The notes under the pieces are model-generated. The model made no database searches, had not been told where the DNA came from, and saw nothing but the letters and a program-made list of their open reading frames with translations. From Clostridiales bacterium (GTDB lineage Bacteria > Bacillota > Clostridia > Oscillospirales > Oscillospiraceae), in the NCBI GenBank assembly GCA_012838665.1, contig DUOX01000059.1, forward strand, positions 1 through 33,599: a DNA stretch of 33,599 bases, read 5' to 3'. Both the position numbers and the translations under genes were made by a program. Position 1 is the first letter of the stretch. Each line of letters begins with the position of its first letter. Shown in pieces: positions 21,522 to 30,500 of the stretch.

Positions 21522-22304
21522 TCAGGTCAGCATACTTTGAAGGATGGACATAAAGTCGTTAAGCTGGACGGCGTATTCCGGGGCACCTATGGTCTCCACG
21601 TATCCCTTTTCCACCGCGGCTACGAACTCTACCTCCTTCAGCAGCACCTTCATGGCCCCCTCCACGCTGAGGAAGTGGAAATGCACAAAGGGCCTGCGGC
21701 GTTCGTAGATGCCGCGGCCTGATTTGGAGTTGCCGGCCTTGACCCGCAGGTAACAGGCAATGCCGGTTTCCGGGTAGGGCTCCACGGAGAACTGGTAAAT
21801 CCTGTCCGGTTGGCGCAGGCACCAGGCATGCATGTCGGAATCACCCAGCTTGTTATAAACTGACAGGGCCCTGACAATCATATAAAGGCTGCACTTTACC
21901 TTCAGGGCCTGCTTTTCAGGCTCCCTGGGCTTTTTCTTCGGGGACATTATCATAAGTCCCATAAGCAGCGAGAGTATCCTGGGCAGCATGGAAACCTTCC
22001 CCTTGATGGCGGGTAGGGCCAGGCCGCCCCTCAGCAGGGCGTTCATCTTCTCCACGGAGGAAAAAGTGAGGGCCAAGTCATAACTTTCGGCGGGGCCCTG
22101 AACGACGTTCAGCTTTCCCTTGTCGAAATTCAGCGTTACCGCCAGCAGTTCCCCGTCATTTTTTGCGCCGAACTGCACCACGCCGGCAAAGTCTTTAAAC
22201 TGTTTATTTAACTTGGGGTCGTCGTTCATAAGCACCTGCATGATCGGAAAAACCGCGTTAAAAAACAACTTAGCGGCCATAATCTCTCGGGGCGAAGCAG
22301 ACAA
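21522..22304 (-). CDS. SCP2-like (sterol carrier domain) protein of unknown function
   Basis: The 260-aa product has a segment of the form GKLNVVQGPAESYDLALTF, then a helix (VEKMNALLRGG) and IKGKV. This is the usual pattern of SCP2-like domains, which bind hydrophobic ligands. The remainder, with a Lys/Pro-rich linker (SPKKKPREPEKQ) and a second domain ending in hydrophobic helices, is not recognised. I place the start at TTG 22304 because AAAGGAG sits 8 nt upstream; a GTG at 22313 overlaps that site and an ATG lies at 22280. The finding of an SCP2-like protein in a transketolase/dehydrogenase operon is odd. Family assignment is moderate. Confidence 0.6.
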   Translation of the reverse strand: MSASPREIMAAKLFFNAVFPIMQVLMNDDPKLNKQFKDFAGVVQFGAKNDGELLAVTLNFDKGKLNVVQGPAESYDLALTFSSVEKMNALLRGGLALPAIKGKVSMLPRILSLLMGLMIMSPKKKPREPEKQALKVKCSLYMIVRALSVYNKLGDSDMHAWCLRQPDRIYQFSVEPYPETGIACYLRVKAGNSKSGRGIYERRRPFVHFHFLSVEGAMKVLLKEVEFVAAVEKGYVETIGAPEYAVQLNDFMSILQSMLT

Positions 22305-22346
22305 AGTTAGCACTCCTTTCGGGTTTTATTATACAGCCGTTTTCGG

Positions 22347-22383
22347 GCCTCGCGAGGCACTCTGATTTCCCCCTTAAAGGGGG
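22347..22383 (-). other. Two intercistronic palindromes in the transketolase operon
   Basis: GCCTCGCGAGGC (22347-22358) and CCCCCTTAAAGGGGG (22369-22383) are perfect palindromes in the 90-bp gap between the transketolase C-subunit and SCP2-like genes. They could tune readthrough or mRNA decay. No U-run follows on the minus strand. Confidence 0.45.
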
Positions 22384-22394
22384 CCTGCCCCGCT

Positions 22395-23408
22395 CTATTC
22401 GTCTTCCCAATCTTCGTCGGCCTCATATTCCCGGCCCAGCATCTCCCTGACCCGGTCTATAATTCCGTTGGCGTCAAGGCCGTAATGGGCATAGAGGTCT
22501 TCGGCGTAGCCTATGGTGGCAAACTCGTCATAAATTCCGTGCTTTTTGAAGACACAGCCCATGCCACTCTCGGCGATTACGGAGCCTACCGCGTCTCCCA
22601 GGCCGCCTTCCACGTTGTGCTCCTCAATAGTGAGTATACGGCGGGTCTCCCGGACTGCCTTCAGAATCGCCTCCCGGTCTATGGGCTTGATGGTGTGCAT
22701 ATTGATGACCCGCACCGAGATGCCGTCCTGTTCCTGGAGAGTTCTGGCCGCCTCAATGGATTGGAGCACGGCAATTCCACAGCAGATTATGGTCAGGTCG
22801 GTACCGTCTCCCATCTGTATAGCCTTGCCGATTTGAAATTCGTGGTTCTCGTCCTCATAGCAGGGAGGCTCAAAGCCCCGGCCTATGCGTATGTACACAG
22901 GGCCGGGTATGTCCACGCAGGCTTTTACGGCCATGCTGGTCTCTATGCCGTCGGCAGGGCAAATGACCGTCATGTTGGCTATGGAGCGCATAATGGCAAA
23001 ATCCTCGGTGCAGTGGTGGGTGGTGCCGGCGTGCCCGAAGGAAATGCCGGCATGGGTGGCTATAATTTTCACCGGCAGGTTCTGGTACGCAATATCCGTG
23101 CGTATCTGCTCCCCTGCCCGGAGACAGGCGAAAACGGCCATGGTAGAGGCGAAGGGTATAAGCCCCGCCTTGGCAAGGCCTGCGGCAATGCCGAACATGT
23201 TCTGCTCCGCTATTCCAACGTTGAAAAACCTGTCGGGGAAGGCATCCGCAAAGCGAACTATAGCGGTAGACTTAGCCAAATCCGCAGACAGCCCAACGAT
23301 TTTATCATTGTGCTTGCCCATCTCCGCCAGAGTTAGCCCGTAAATCTCCCGGGCGCTCATGGTGGCGGCGTCATATGCATTCCATGTGGTTCCCGTTACG
23401 ATAGACAT
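22395..23408 (-). CDS. Transketolase-like C-terminal subunit
   Basis: The 337-aa product contains the pyrimidine-binding and C-terminal domains of transketolase. Seen are the catalytic Glu in GIAEQNMFGIAAGLA, AYQNLPVKIIATHAGISFGHAGTTHHCTED (cofactor and substrate histidines), VICPADGIET and INMHTIKPIDREAI. It must pair with the N-terminal subunit encoded 14 bp upstream to form a thiamine-diphosphate enzyme that moves two-carbon ketol units. Its acidic C-terminus (YEADEDWEDE) is unusual. Genetic context points to a dedicated catabolic or biosynthetic substrate rather than the housekeeping pentose phosphate pathway. Confidence 0.92.
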   Translation of the reverse strand: MSIVTGTTWNAYDAATMSAREIYGLTLAEMGKHNDKIVGLSADLAKSTAIVRFADAFPDRFFNVGIAEQNMFGIAAGLAKAGLIPFASTMAVFACLRAGEQIRTDIAYQNLPVKIIATHAGISFGHAGTTHHCTEDFAIMRSIANMTVICPADGIETSMAVKACVDIPGPVYIRIGRGFEPPCYEDENHEFQIGKAIQMGDGTDLTIICCGIAVLQSIEAARTLQEQDGISVRVINMHTIKPIDREAILKAVRETRRILTIEEHNVEGGLGDAVGSVIAESGMGCVFKKHGIYDEFATIGYAEDLYAHYGLDANGIIDRVREMLGREYEADEDWEDE

Positions 23409-23422
23409 TTAACTTCCCTCCC

Positions 23423-24253
23423 CTATGAATTCATAATGCTGGCCTTAGCCTTTTCGCACAGAGCAGAGTCTGCGGAGGCATAGTGCCATACCACGTTGTT
23501 CTCCATAAAGTCAACACCCTTGCCCTTGACGGTGTTGGCAAGAATCAATACAGGCCTATCCTTTACCCCCCATGCCCTGTCCAGAGCTATTGAAAGCTGG
23601 TCAAAATCGTGTCCGTCTACTTCTATTACCTCGAATCCGAAGGCCCTCCACTTGTCGGCAAAGGGCTCCAGAGCCATGACGTCCTCGGTAAAGCCGTCTA
23701 TCATCAGCCGATTTCGGTCAACAATTGTAATAACATTACCCAGCTTAAAGTGGTTCAAAGCCATGGCCGCTTCCCAGACGCTGCCCTCGCAGCATTCACC
23801 GTCTCCAAGGAGGCAAACTACCTTGTAGTCCTTTTTCAGGTAACGGGCCCCAAGGCCCAGCCCCACCGCCATGGAAAGGCCGTGTCCCAGAGAACCGGCG
23901 GATACATCACAGCCTACTACCTTGTTGCTGTCGGGATGCATGGCAAAGGGTGAACCAAAATGGTTGAAAGTTTTCAGCTCTTCTTCGGGGAAAAACCCCT
24001 TCATGGCCAACACGGGTATGAACCCGGCTGCAGCGTGACCCTTTGAGAGCACAAAGCGGTCCCTGTCCTCCCAACAAGGTTCCTCCGGTCTCACATTCAA
24101 ATACTTGAAATAAAGTATTGTGAGGATTTCCGCTATACTCAAAGATCCTCCAATGTGGGCGCCGCCAGACCAGGCCATTACGTCAATCATTGTCAGCCTG
24201 AGTTTTTTGGCTATATTTTTCAGTTCCTGTCTTTCTACATCCGTAAGTGGCAT
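23423..24253 (-). CDS. Transketolase-like N-terminal (thiamine diphosphate-binding) subunit
   Basis: The 276-aa product is the diphosphate-binding half of a split transketolase. It shows GGAHIGGSLSIAEIL, RDRFVLSKGHAAAG and the substrate-channel GSLGHGLSMAVG. The Mg2+/thiamine diphosphate motif runs from GDGECCEGSVWEAA to DRNRLMIDG, and HYA lies near the C-terminus. The ATG at 24253 has AAAGGAGG 7 nt upstream; an in-frame extension to 24277 overlaps the operator palindrome and is rejected. It is the first gene of the operon, with a clear promoter and operator sites, divergent from the GntR-type regulator. Confidence 0.93.
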   Translation of the reverse strand: MPLTDVERQELKNIAKKLRLTMIDVMAWSGGAHIGGSLSIAEILTILYFKYLNVRPEEPCWEDRDRFVLSKGHAAAGFIPVLAMKGFFPEEELKTFNHFGSPFAMHPDSNKVVGCDVSAGSLGHGLSMAVGLGLGARYLKKDYKVVCLLGDGECCEGSVWEAAMALNHFKLGNVITIVDRNRLMIDGFTEDVMALEPFADKWRAFGFEVIEVDGHDFDQLSIALDRAWGVKDRPVLILANTVKGKGVDFMENNVVWHYASADSALCEKAKASIMNS

Positions 24254-24269
24254 TTTCTTTCCTCCTTTG

Positions 24270-24296
24270 GCGTACATTTATGTACGCAGTATATAC
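24270..24296. promoter_or_regulatory. Candidate GntR operators at the transketolase operon promoter
   Basis: GCGTACAT-TT-ATGTACGC (24270-24287) is a perfect 18-bp palindrome. GTATATAC (24289-24296) matches the GntR-family consensus GT(A/C)TA(G/T)AC and overlaps the -10 element. Binding there would block transcription initiation. The divergent GntR/UTRA gene is the obvious candidate regulator. Confidence 0.6.
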
Positions 24297-24316
24297 CAAC
24301 ATGGTGAAAATGTAAA
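24288..24316 (-). promoter_or_regulatory. Promoter of the transketolase operon
   Basis: On the minus strand TTTACA (24311-24316) and TATACT (24288-24293) are 17 bp apart, 35 bp before the first gene's ATG. Confidence 0.75.
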
Positions 24317-24394
24317 TAAATTTCAGATTCTTTTGTCGCTTTTTCGTGATAACCGACATATCTGTTCAGTTTTCAGGAAATAGAGAATTTTTGC

Positions 24395-24423
24395 TTGTAA
24401 AATCTAAAATGTTTGCCTATAAT
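24395..24423 (+). promoter_or_regulatory. Promoter of the GntR-type regulator gene
   Basis: TTGTAA (24395-24400) and TATAAT (24418-24423) are separated by 17 bp, 54 bp before the ATG. No copy of the 18-bp palindrome is seen on this side. Confidence 0.72.
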
Positions 24424-24476
24424 TAATTAGATATATAAAAATATTAGCCAATATTATTCGGGGAGAAGTTATTCTT

Positions 24477-25286
24477 ATGGAAAAAAATCCTGTTTTATTG
24501 AGCAGGCTTTCGCTAGACAGCGATATACCCCTTTACTCTCAGCTGGTCAGCATAGTTAAGCGGAATATTTCAGCCGGAACTTTATCCCCCGGCGACCTTC
24601 TGCCATCCGAGGCAGAGCTCTGCAAGACCTTTGACATCAGCCGCTCCACAGTGCGCCAGGCCATAGGAGCTCTCGAGGCCGACGGTCTTGTGGTCCGCAA
24701 ACAGGGCAGAGGCACATTTGTGGCCGAGCCAAAAATGCGCCGCAAAACGGAGAATGTATATTCCTTCACATCGGAAATCAGCTCCATGGGCATGACTCCT
24801 TCCTCAACTCTCATAGATTTTGAAGTCATGGATCCCACTCCGGACATTGTGAAGGTGCTTGAATTAAGCTCTCCGGATGTTAAAGTATATCGCTTTACCC
24901 GTATCAGGAATGTAAACGATGTACCCCTGATTCTGGAGACATCCTTCTACCCGCAGTTTATCTATCCCAAGCTTACAAAGGAACTTCTTGAAACCCACAG
25001 TTTTTACAGTCTCCTGTATGAAGTCGGCATAGTTCCGCATTCCGCCGTAGACTCCTATGAGGCTGTAATGCTCAGCCGCGCGGAGGCGGAACTCCTGGGC
25101 TGCAAGCCGGGAAGCTGCGCATTTTTTGTTCAGCGCCGAACCTGGACGGAGGCCGGCATGATTTATGAATTCACCCAAAGCATTATCAGAGCTGACCGGG
25201 TCAAGCTGGATGTTTGCCTGCACAAGGACGGCGTATCCTTTTCAAGAAGTGTGGATAACCAATCAAAAAATCGCCCTGCTGACTAA
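24477..25286 (+). CDS. GntR-family (HutC/UTRA) transcriptional regulator
   Basis: The 269-aa product has an N-terminal winged helix (PLYSQLVSIVKRNI, GDLLPSEAELCKTFDISRSTVRQAIGALEADGLVVRKQGRGTFV, about residues 18-83). A UTRA effector domain follows (about 100-250; EVMDPTP, VYRFTRIRNVNDVPLILETSFYP). UTRA domains bind small metabolites, often sugar phosphates. It is divergent from the split-transketolase operon, whose promoter carries GntR-like sites, so it is probably the local repressor and its effector may be a pathway substrate. The 3' end overlaps the terminator at 25265. Confidence 0.94.
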   Translation: MEKNPVLLSRLSLDSDIPLYSQLVSIVKRNISAGTLSPGDLLPSEAELCKTFDISRSTVRQAIGALEADGLVVRKQGRGTFVAEPKMRRKTENVYSFTSEISSMGMTPSSTLIDFEVMDPTPDIVKVLELSSPDVKVYRFTRIRNVNDVPLILETSFYPQFIYPKLTKELLETHSFYSLLYEVGIVPHSAVDSYEAVMLSRAEAELLGCKPGSCAFFVQRRTWTEAGMIYEFTQSIIRADRVKLDVCLHKDGVSFSRSVDNQSKNRPAD

Positions 25287-25307
25287 TACAGCAGGACGAT
25301 TTTTTTA
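25265..25307. terminator. Bidirectional terminator between GntR and SDR genes
   Basis: AAAAAATCG-C-CCTGCTG (25265-25281) pairs with CAGCAGG-A-CGATTTTTT (25289-25305) with one mismatch and T-runs in both directions. Its left arm overlaps the last codons of the regulator gene. It also ends the minus-strand SPT/SDR operon. Confidence 0.85.
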
Positions 25308-25310
25308 CTT

Positions 25311-26102
25311 TTATTTTGCGTATAAAGAACCTACTATTTTATTTACCAGGCCCGGTGGTAAAACACCGGAAAGCCATACGAAAAACTTATATTTCAGGCC
25401 GATGGCGTAAAGGGGTTTTACTTTCTCCTTCAACGCTATCCTGCATATGAATTCCGCCGCCTTTTCCGGGGGCAGCCCCTCCATTTCGTCTTTTTCCATG
25501 ACGGCCACGGAACGGGCTATGCGTCCGCCATAAATATCGTCGCCTTCATGGCGCTTCACTCTGGCCCGGGTGAAACCCGTTCTGATATCCCCGGGCATCA
25601 CGGCGCAAACGCTGATTCCGAAAGGGGCAACCTCATTGGCCAATGCCATTGTAAAGGAGTTAATGGCCGCCTTGGAAACGGAGTAATAGCTTTGAAAGGG
25701 TATGGGCACGGTAGCCGCAACTGAACTTAAATTCAGTATGCGGCCTCCCCCCTTTTCCCTCATCGGCCCCAATACCGCCCGGGTGGCATTTACCACCCCG
25801 AAGAAGTTTACGTCCATCAGGGCTCTGGCGTCGGCTGTTTCCGTAAACTCCACTGCCCCGGATATTCCGAAACCGGCATTGTTGATAAGTATGTCTATAC
25901 GCCCCTCCCGCCTGAGAATCTCATTTACAGCGGCATTTACGCTGGTCTCATCGGAAACGTCGGCGGAGATGTGGACTATCCCGGGAACATCGCTGTCCCG
26001 GCGGCTCAGCTCGTATACCCTGCAGCCACGGCGGGCAAGGCATTTGGCCGTCTCCAGGCCGATACCGCTGCTGCCGCCGGTAACCACCGCAACCTTAGCC
26101 AT
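25311..26102 (-). CDS. Short-chain dehydrogenase/reductase, candidate 3-ketosphinganine reductase
   Basis: The 263-aa product is a classical SDR with the cofactor loop TGGSSGIG (8-15), NNAG (74-77), Ser126/127, Tyr140-x3-Lys144 (YSVSK) and MPGDIRTGF. The ATG (26100-26102) overlaps the stop of the upstream gene (ATGGCTAA), showing translational coupling. A much longer in-frame extension to 26249 reads through the upstream gene and is rejected. The C-terminus is basic and aromatic with hydrophobic patches (LKYKFFVWLSGVLPP), compatible with membrane contact. Its pairing with a serine-palmitoyltransferase-like enzyme suggests it reduces the 3-keto product. That role is inference, as SDR sequences alone do not fix substrate. 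Confidence 0.88.
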   Translation of the reverse strand: MAKVAVVTGGSSGIGLETAKCLARRGCRVYELSRRDSDVPGIVHISADVSDETSVNAAVNEILRREGRIDILINNAGFGISGAVEFTETADARALMDVNFFGVVNATRAVLGPMREKGGGRILNLSSVAATVPIPFQSYYSVSKAAINSFTMALANEVAPFGISVCAVMPGDIRTGFTRARVKRHEGDDIYGGRIARSVAVMEKDEMEGLPPEKAAEFICRIALKEKVKPLYAIGLKYKFFVWLSGVLPPGLVNKIVGSLYAK

Positions 26103-27273
26103 TATCAGCACCCATAACATCCCGTATGATGTCCATGGCCTCGTCCAGCAGGTCCTCCGTATGGGTGGCCATATAGCTTGTCCGGAGCAGGCATTCGGTG
26201 GGCGGCGTGGCCGGGGGCAGCACGGGATTGACATATACCCCCGCCTCAAAGAGTTCCTTGGCCTTTGTCAGGGTATTTATATAATCATAAGTGTAAATCG
26301 GGATTATGGGCGTCTCAGACATGCATATCTTCAGGCCCCTTTCAATAAGCCCTTTGCGGGCATAGGCAGACAGGGCAGCCAGCCTGTCCACAATTTCGGG
26401 GTGTTTCCTCAAATATCTGAGAGCTGTCAGGGCTACAGCGCAGCTTGCAGGGGTTATGGATGCAGAGAAGATAAACGGACGGGAAGTGTGTTTGACGTAT
26501 TCCGCAACCTCCTTTGAGGCCGCCATGTATCCGCCCAAACTGGCCAGGGATTTGCTGAAGGTGCCCATATAAATATCCACCTGGTCTTCAAGTCCAAAAT
26601 GGCTGGCGGTGCCGCGTCCGCCCTCACCGAGAACTCCAAGGGCGTGGGCGTCGTCAACCATGACACGGGCGCCGTACTTCTTTGCCAGTCGCACAATTTC
26701 TGGAAGGTCCGCAATATCGCCTCCCATGCTGAATACGCCGTCAGTGACTATGAGAGTACCGGCGGTTTCCGGCACGGACTTGAGAAGGCGCTCCAGATGC
26801 TCCATGTCATTATGCCTGTAACGGAGCATTTTCCCATAGCTCAGCTTGCAGCCGTCATAAATGCTGGCATGGTTCTCCCGGTCGCAGATAACGTAATCCC
26901 CGCGGCCCACTATGGCGCTGATAATGCCCAGATTGGATTGAAACCCCGTGGAGAAGGTAACTACCGCTTCTTTCCGCAGAAAGTCCGCCAGTTCGGCTTC
27001 CAGCTCTAGGTGTAGCTCCAGGGTACCGTTTAAAAACCGGGAGCCGGAGCAGCCGGTTCCAAACTTTTCAATGGCCCGGATTCCGGCCTCAACAATCTCG
27101 GGATGAGTGGTCAGGCCCAGATAATTGTTGGAGCCAAGCATAATGCGGCGCTTGCCTTCCATGATTACTTCCACGTCCTGGCGGGTTTCAAGGGCGTGGA
27201 AATAGGGATATATACCTTTTTGCCGGATTTCCTCTACCTGTTTAAAGCTATAACATTTTTCAAAAATATCCAT
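26095..27273 (-). CDS. Alpha-oxoamine synthase, serine palmitoyltransferase-like
   Basis: The 392-aa PLP enzyme belongs to the family that condenses an amino acid with an acyl-CoA or acyl-ACP. Key residues are His135 (RENHAS, stacks on PLP), Asp208 and His210 (VDDAH) and the PLP lysine Lys241 in GTFSKSLASLGGYMAA. The segments GTGCSGSRFLNGTLELHLELE and HTSRPFIFSASITPAS resemble bacterial serine palmitoyltransferases more than KBL (2-amino-3-ketobutyrate ligase) or BioF. The ATG has AGGGAG 9 nt upstream. It is the first gene of a two-gene operon with the SDR. Alternatives are 2-amino-3-ketobutyrate ligase, BioF-like or an autoinducer-type synthase. Confidence 0.88.
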   Translation of the reverse strand: MDIFEKCYSFKQVEEIRQKGIYPYFHALETRQDVEVIMEGKRRIMLGSNNYLGLTTHPEIVEAGIRAIEKFGTGCSGSRFLNGTLELHLELEAELADFLRKEAVVTFSTGFQSNLGIISAIVGRGDYVICDRENHASIYDGCKLSYGKMLRYRHNDMEHLERLLKSVPETAGTLIVTDGVFSMGGDIADLPEIVRLAKKYGARVMVDDAHALGVLGEGGRGTASHFGLEDQVDIYMGTFSKSLASLGGYMAASKEVAEYVKHTSRPFIFSASITPASCAVALTALRYLRKHPEIVDRLAALSAYARKGLIERGLKICMSETPIIPIYTYDYINTLTKAKELFEAGVYVNPVLPPATPPTECLLRTSYMATHTEDLLDEAMDIIRDVMGADNG

Positions 27274-27372
27274 TTGCTTAATCTCCCTGTCATTTCTTGT
27301 TATGGAAAAATAAACGGTCCTGCCCGGTCATATAACCTTCCTTCTCCCGCCGACAATTAAACTGTTATTTTT

Positions 27373-27401
27373 ATATTACACCAGCTATCGCTCTTCGTCA
27401 A
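27373..27401 (-). promoter_or_regulatory. Promoter of the SPT/SDR operon
   Basis: On the minus strand TTGACG (27396-27401) and TAATAT (27373-27378) are 17 bp apart, about 100 bp before the ATG. Confidence 0.65.
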
Positions 27402-27487
27402 TTTGTTGCTCCCATTTTTTATCCGGACTTTAGTCAAGACATCTTATTTTTGAAAGATGAGGGATGAAATATTATCATTTTATATAA

Positions 27488-27516
27488 TTGATTTAGGGAA
27501 ATAAGTAGCGTATAAT
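27488..27516 (+). promoter_or_regulatory. Promoter of pyc
   Basis: TTGATT (27488-27493) and TATAAT (27511-27516) are separated by 17 bp, 38 bp before the TTG start. Confidence 0.75.
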
Positions 27517-27553
27517 ATAGTAAACTGCAATTTCAGGACACGGAGGTTTCAAT

Positions 27554-30500
27554 TTGGAAAGAAAAATTAAAAAAGTGCTTGTAGCCAACCGCGGAGAAAT
27601 AGCGGTCCGCATACTCCGGGCCTGCTGCGACCTCGGATTGTCTACGGTGGCCATATACTCCAAGGAGGACATATACTCCCTATTCCGTACAAAGGCCGAC
27701 GAATCATACCTCATAGGCGAAAACCTCAGCCCCCTGGGAGCTTATCTGGCCATAGACGAGATTATTGACCTGGCCAAGCGCAAAAATGTGGACGCAATCC
27801 ACCCCGGCTACGGTTTCCTGTCCGAAAACGCCAGTTTCGCCAAGGCCTGCGAGGACGCGGGCATTATTTTCATAGGTCCCGACTCCAAAATATTGAGCCA
27901 AATGGGCGACAAGCTCAATGCAAAGACAATTGCCGACCGCTGCGGCGTGCCTACCATTCCCGGTTGCGGGGACCCTCTAAAAAATGTGGAAGAAGCTCTG
28001 GAAATGGCGGAACGCTTTGGCTATCCCGTCATTTTAAAGGCCGCTTCGGGCGGTGGCGGGCGGGGCATGCGCAGCTGCTACAACGCCCAGGACGTAAGAG
28101 ACGCCTTCCCGCTGGTGAAGAGCGAGGCCGAAAAGGCTTTTGGCAGCGATGATATTTTTATTGAAAAATATCTGGTGGAGCCCAAGCATATTGAAGTTCA
28201 AATGCTTGCCGACAAACACGGCAACGTGGTGCACCTTTACGAGCGCGACTGCTCGCTGCAGCGACGCTACCAGAAGGTGGTGGAGTTCACCCCTGCCTTT
28301 TCCATACCCAAGGAGGTCCGGGATAATCTCTGTACAGACGCCGTAAAAATAGCCAAGGCCGTGAACTATGTAGGAGCCGGGACCGTAGAGTTTCTGGTGG
28401 ATAAGTCCGGCAGCTATTACTTCATCGAAATGAACCCCCGGATTCAGGTGGAGCACACCATTACTGAAATGGTCACCGGAATTGATATTGTCCGCTCTCA
28501 GATACTGATTGCCGACGGGCTGCCCCTCTCCGACCCAAAAATCGGGATCCCCGACCAGAGCGCCGTCGTCACCCGGGGCTATTCCATACAATGCCGCGTT
28601 ACCACCGAGGACCCCCAGAACGACTTCGCTCCGGATACCGGCAGAATTACCGTCTATCGCTCCGGCGGCGGTTTCGGCATTCGCCTTGACGGCGGCACCG
28701 CCTATACGGGAGCGGAGATTTCCCCCTACTACGACAGCCTGCTTGTCAAAATCACCACTCTCGATTCCACCTTTGAAGGGGCCTGCCTCAAGGCCCTGCG
28801 CACTCTGGGCGAGACCCGGGTCCGCGGTGTCAAGACAAACATGCCATTTTTGGCCAATATACTCAACCATCCCTCTTTCCGGGCTGGCGGCTGCCATACC
28901 AAATTCATAGACGATACCCCCGAACTTTTCCAAATAACCGACCCCAAGGACAGGGCCACAAAACTGTTGAAATACATCGGCAACATTGTGGTAAACGAGC
29001 CCACCGCCGGCAAAAAACAATACGACCCTCCCCGCTATCCCAGAGTCAGCGGTGAATCCCCCAGAGAAGGCCTAAAACAGCTTCTGTACAGAGAGGGCCC
29101 CGAGGCCGTTAAAAAGTGGGTTCTGGAACAGAAAAAGCTCCTTATCTGCGACACCACAATGCGTGACGCGCACCAGTCCCTGCTGGCCACAAGGGTCCGC
29201 ACCCGAGATATGGTGAAGGCGGCCAGGGCAACCTCGGAAACCCTTGCCGACGCCTTTTCCTTGGAAATGTGGGGCGGCGCCACTTTCGACGTGGCATACC
29301 GCTACCTCTATGAAGACCCTTGGGAGAGGCTTGACGTTTTAAGAAAAGAAATCCCCAACATCCTCTTCCAGATGCTCCTGCGGGGGGCCAACGCCGTAGG
29401 CTACACCAACTACCCCGACAACGTGGTTAAGTCCTTCATCCGCGAAGCGGCCAGAAGCGGCATCGACGTGTTCAGGGTCTTCGACTCCTTAAACTGGCTG
29501 CCGGGCATGGAACTGTGCCTTGAAGAAGTAGCCTCCTGTAATAAAATAGCGGAAGCCACAATCTGCTACACCGGCAATATCCTGGACCCCAGGCGCGACA
29601 AGTACACCTTGAAATATTATGTAAACCTCGCCAAGGAGCTGGAGAAGCGCGGCGCCCATATCCTGGCTATCAAGGATATGTCCGGACTTCTCAAGCCCTA
29701 TGCTGCCAGGAAGCTTGTCAAAACCCTTAAGGAAGAAGTGGGCATTCCCATCCATCTTCACACCCACGATACCAGCGGAAACCAGGTGGCCGCATACCTT
29801 ATGGCTGCGGAGGCCGGGGTGGATATTGTGGACTGTGCCATAGCCAGCATGTCCTCTTTGACCAGCCAGCCCTCCCTGAACGCCGTGGTGGCCGCCATGC
29901 AGGATACGGAACGTGACACCGGCCTGGATCTGAGAAAACTTGAGGAGCTTTCCGACTACTGGGAGGACGTACGCAAGCGCTACGACGAGTTTGAGTCCGG
30001 CCTGAAAACACCCATGACGGAGATTTACCGCTATGAAATACCAGGCGGCCAGTATACAAACCTGCGTCCCCAGGTAGAGAGCCTGGAGCTTGGGCACCGC
30101 TTCGACGAAGTGCGGGAGATGTTTGTAACCGTCAACGAGATTCTGGGCGATATCGTCAAGGTGACCCCCTCCTCCAAGATGGTGGGCGACCTGGCCATAT
30201 TCATGGTGCAAAACGACCTGACCCCCGAAAACATCGTGGAAAAGGGCGAGGCCCTCACCTTCCCCGATTCCGTTGTCAGCTATTTCAAGGGAATGATGGG
30301 CCAGTCGGCCTGGGGCTTCCCCGTTGATTTGCAGAGGGTTGTGCTCAAGGGCGAGGAGCCCATCACCTGCCGTCCCGGCGAACTGCTGCCCCCCGCCGAC
30401 TTTGACGCCGTCAGGGAGCATCTGTCAACCTTGAAGGAGAACCCCACGGACAGGGACGTTATAAGTTGGTGCCTGTACCCGAAGGTGGTGGAGGACTACC

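Noticed and set aside
25311-26249. SDR gene starting at 26249 with a 49-residue N-terminal extension
   Set aside because: The extension is the out-of-frame reading of the SPT-like gene; the MAKVAVVTGG start at 26102 is the normal SDR N-terminus and overlaps the upstream stop as coupled genes do.
28034-29020. Long minus-strand ORF opposite pyc
   Set aside because: Antisense shadow in a GC-rich coding region; the pyc frame has all the motifs.
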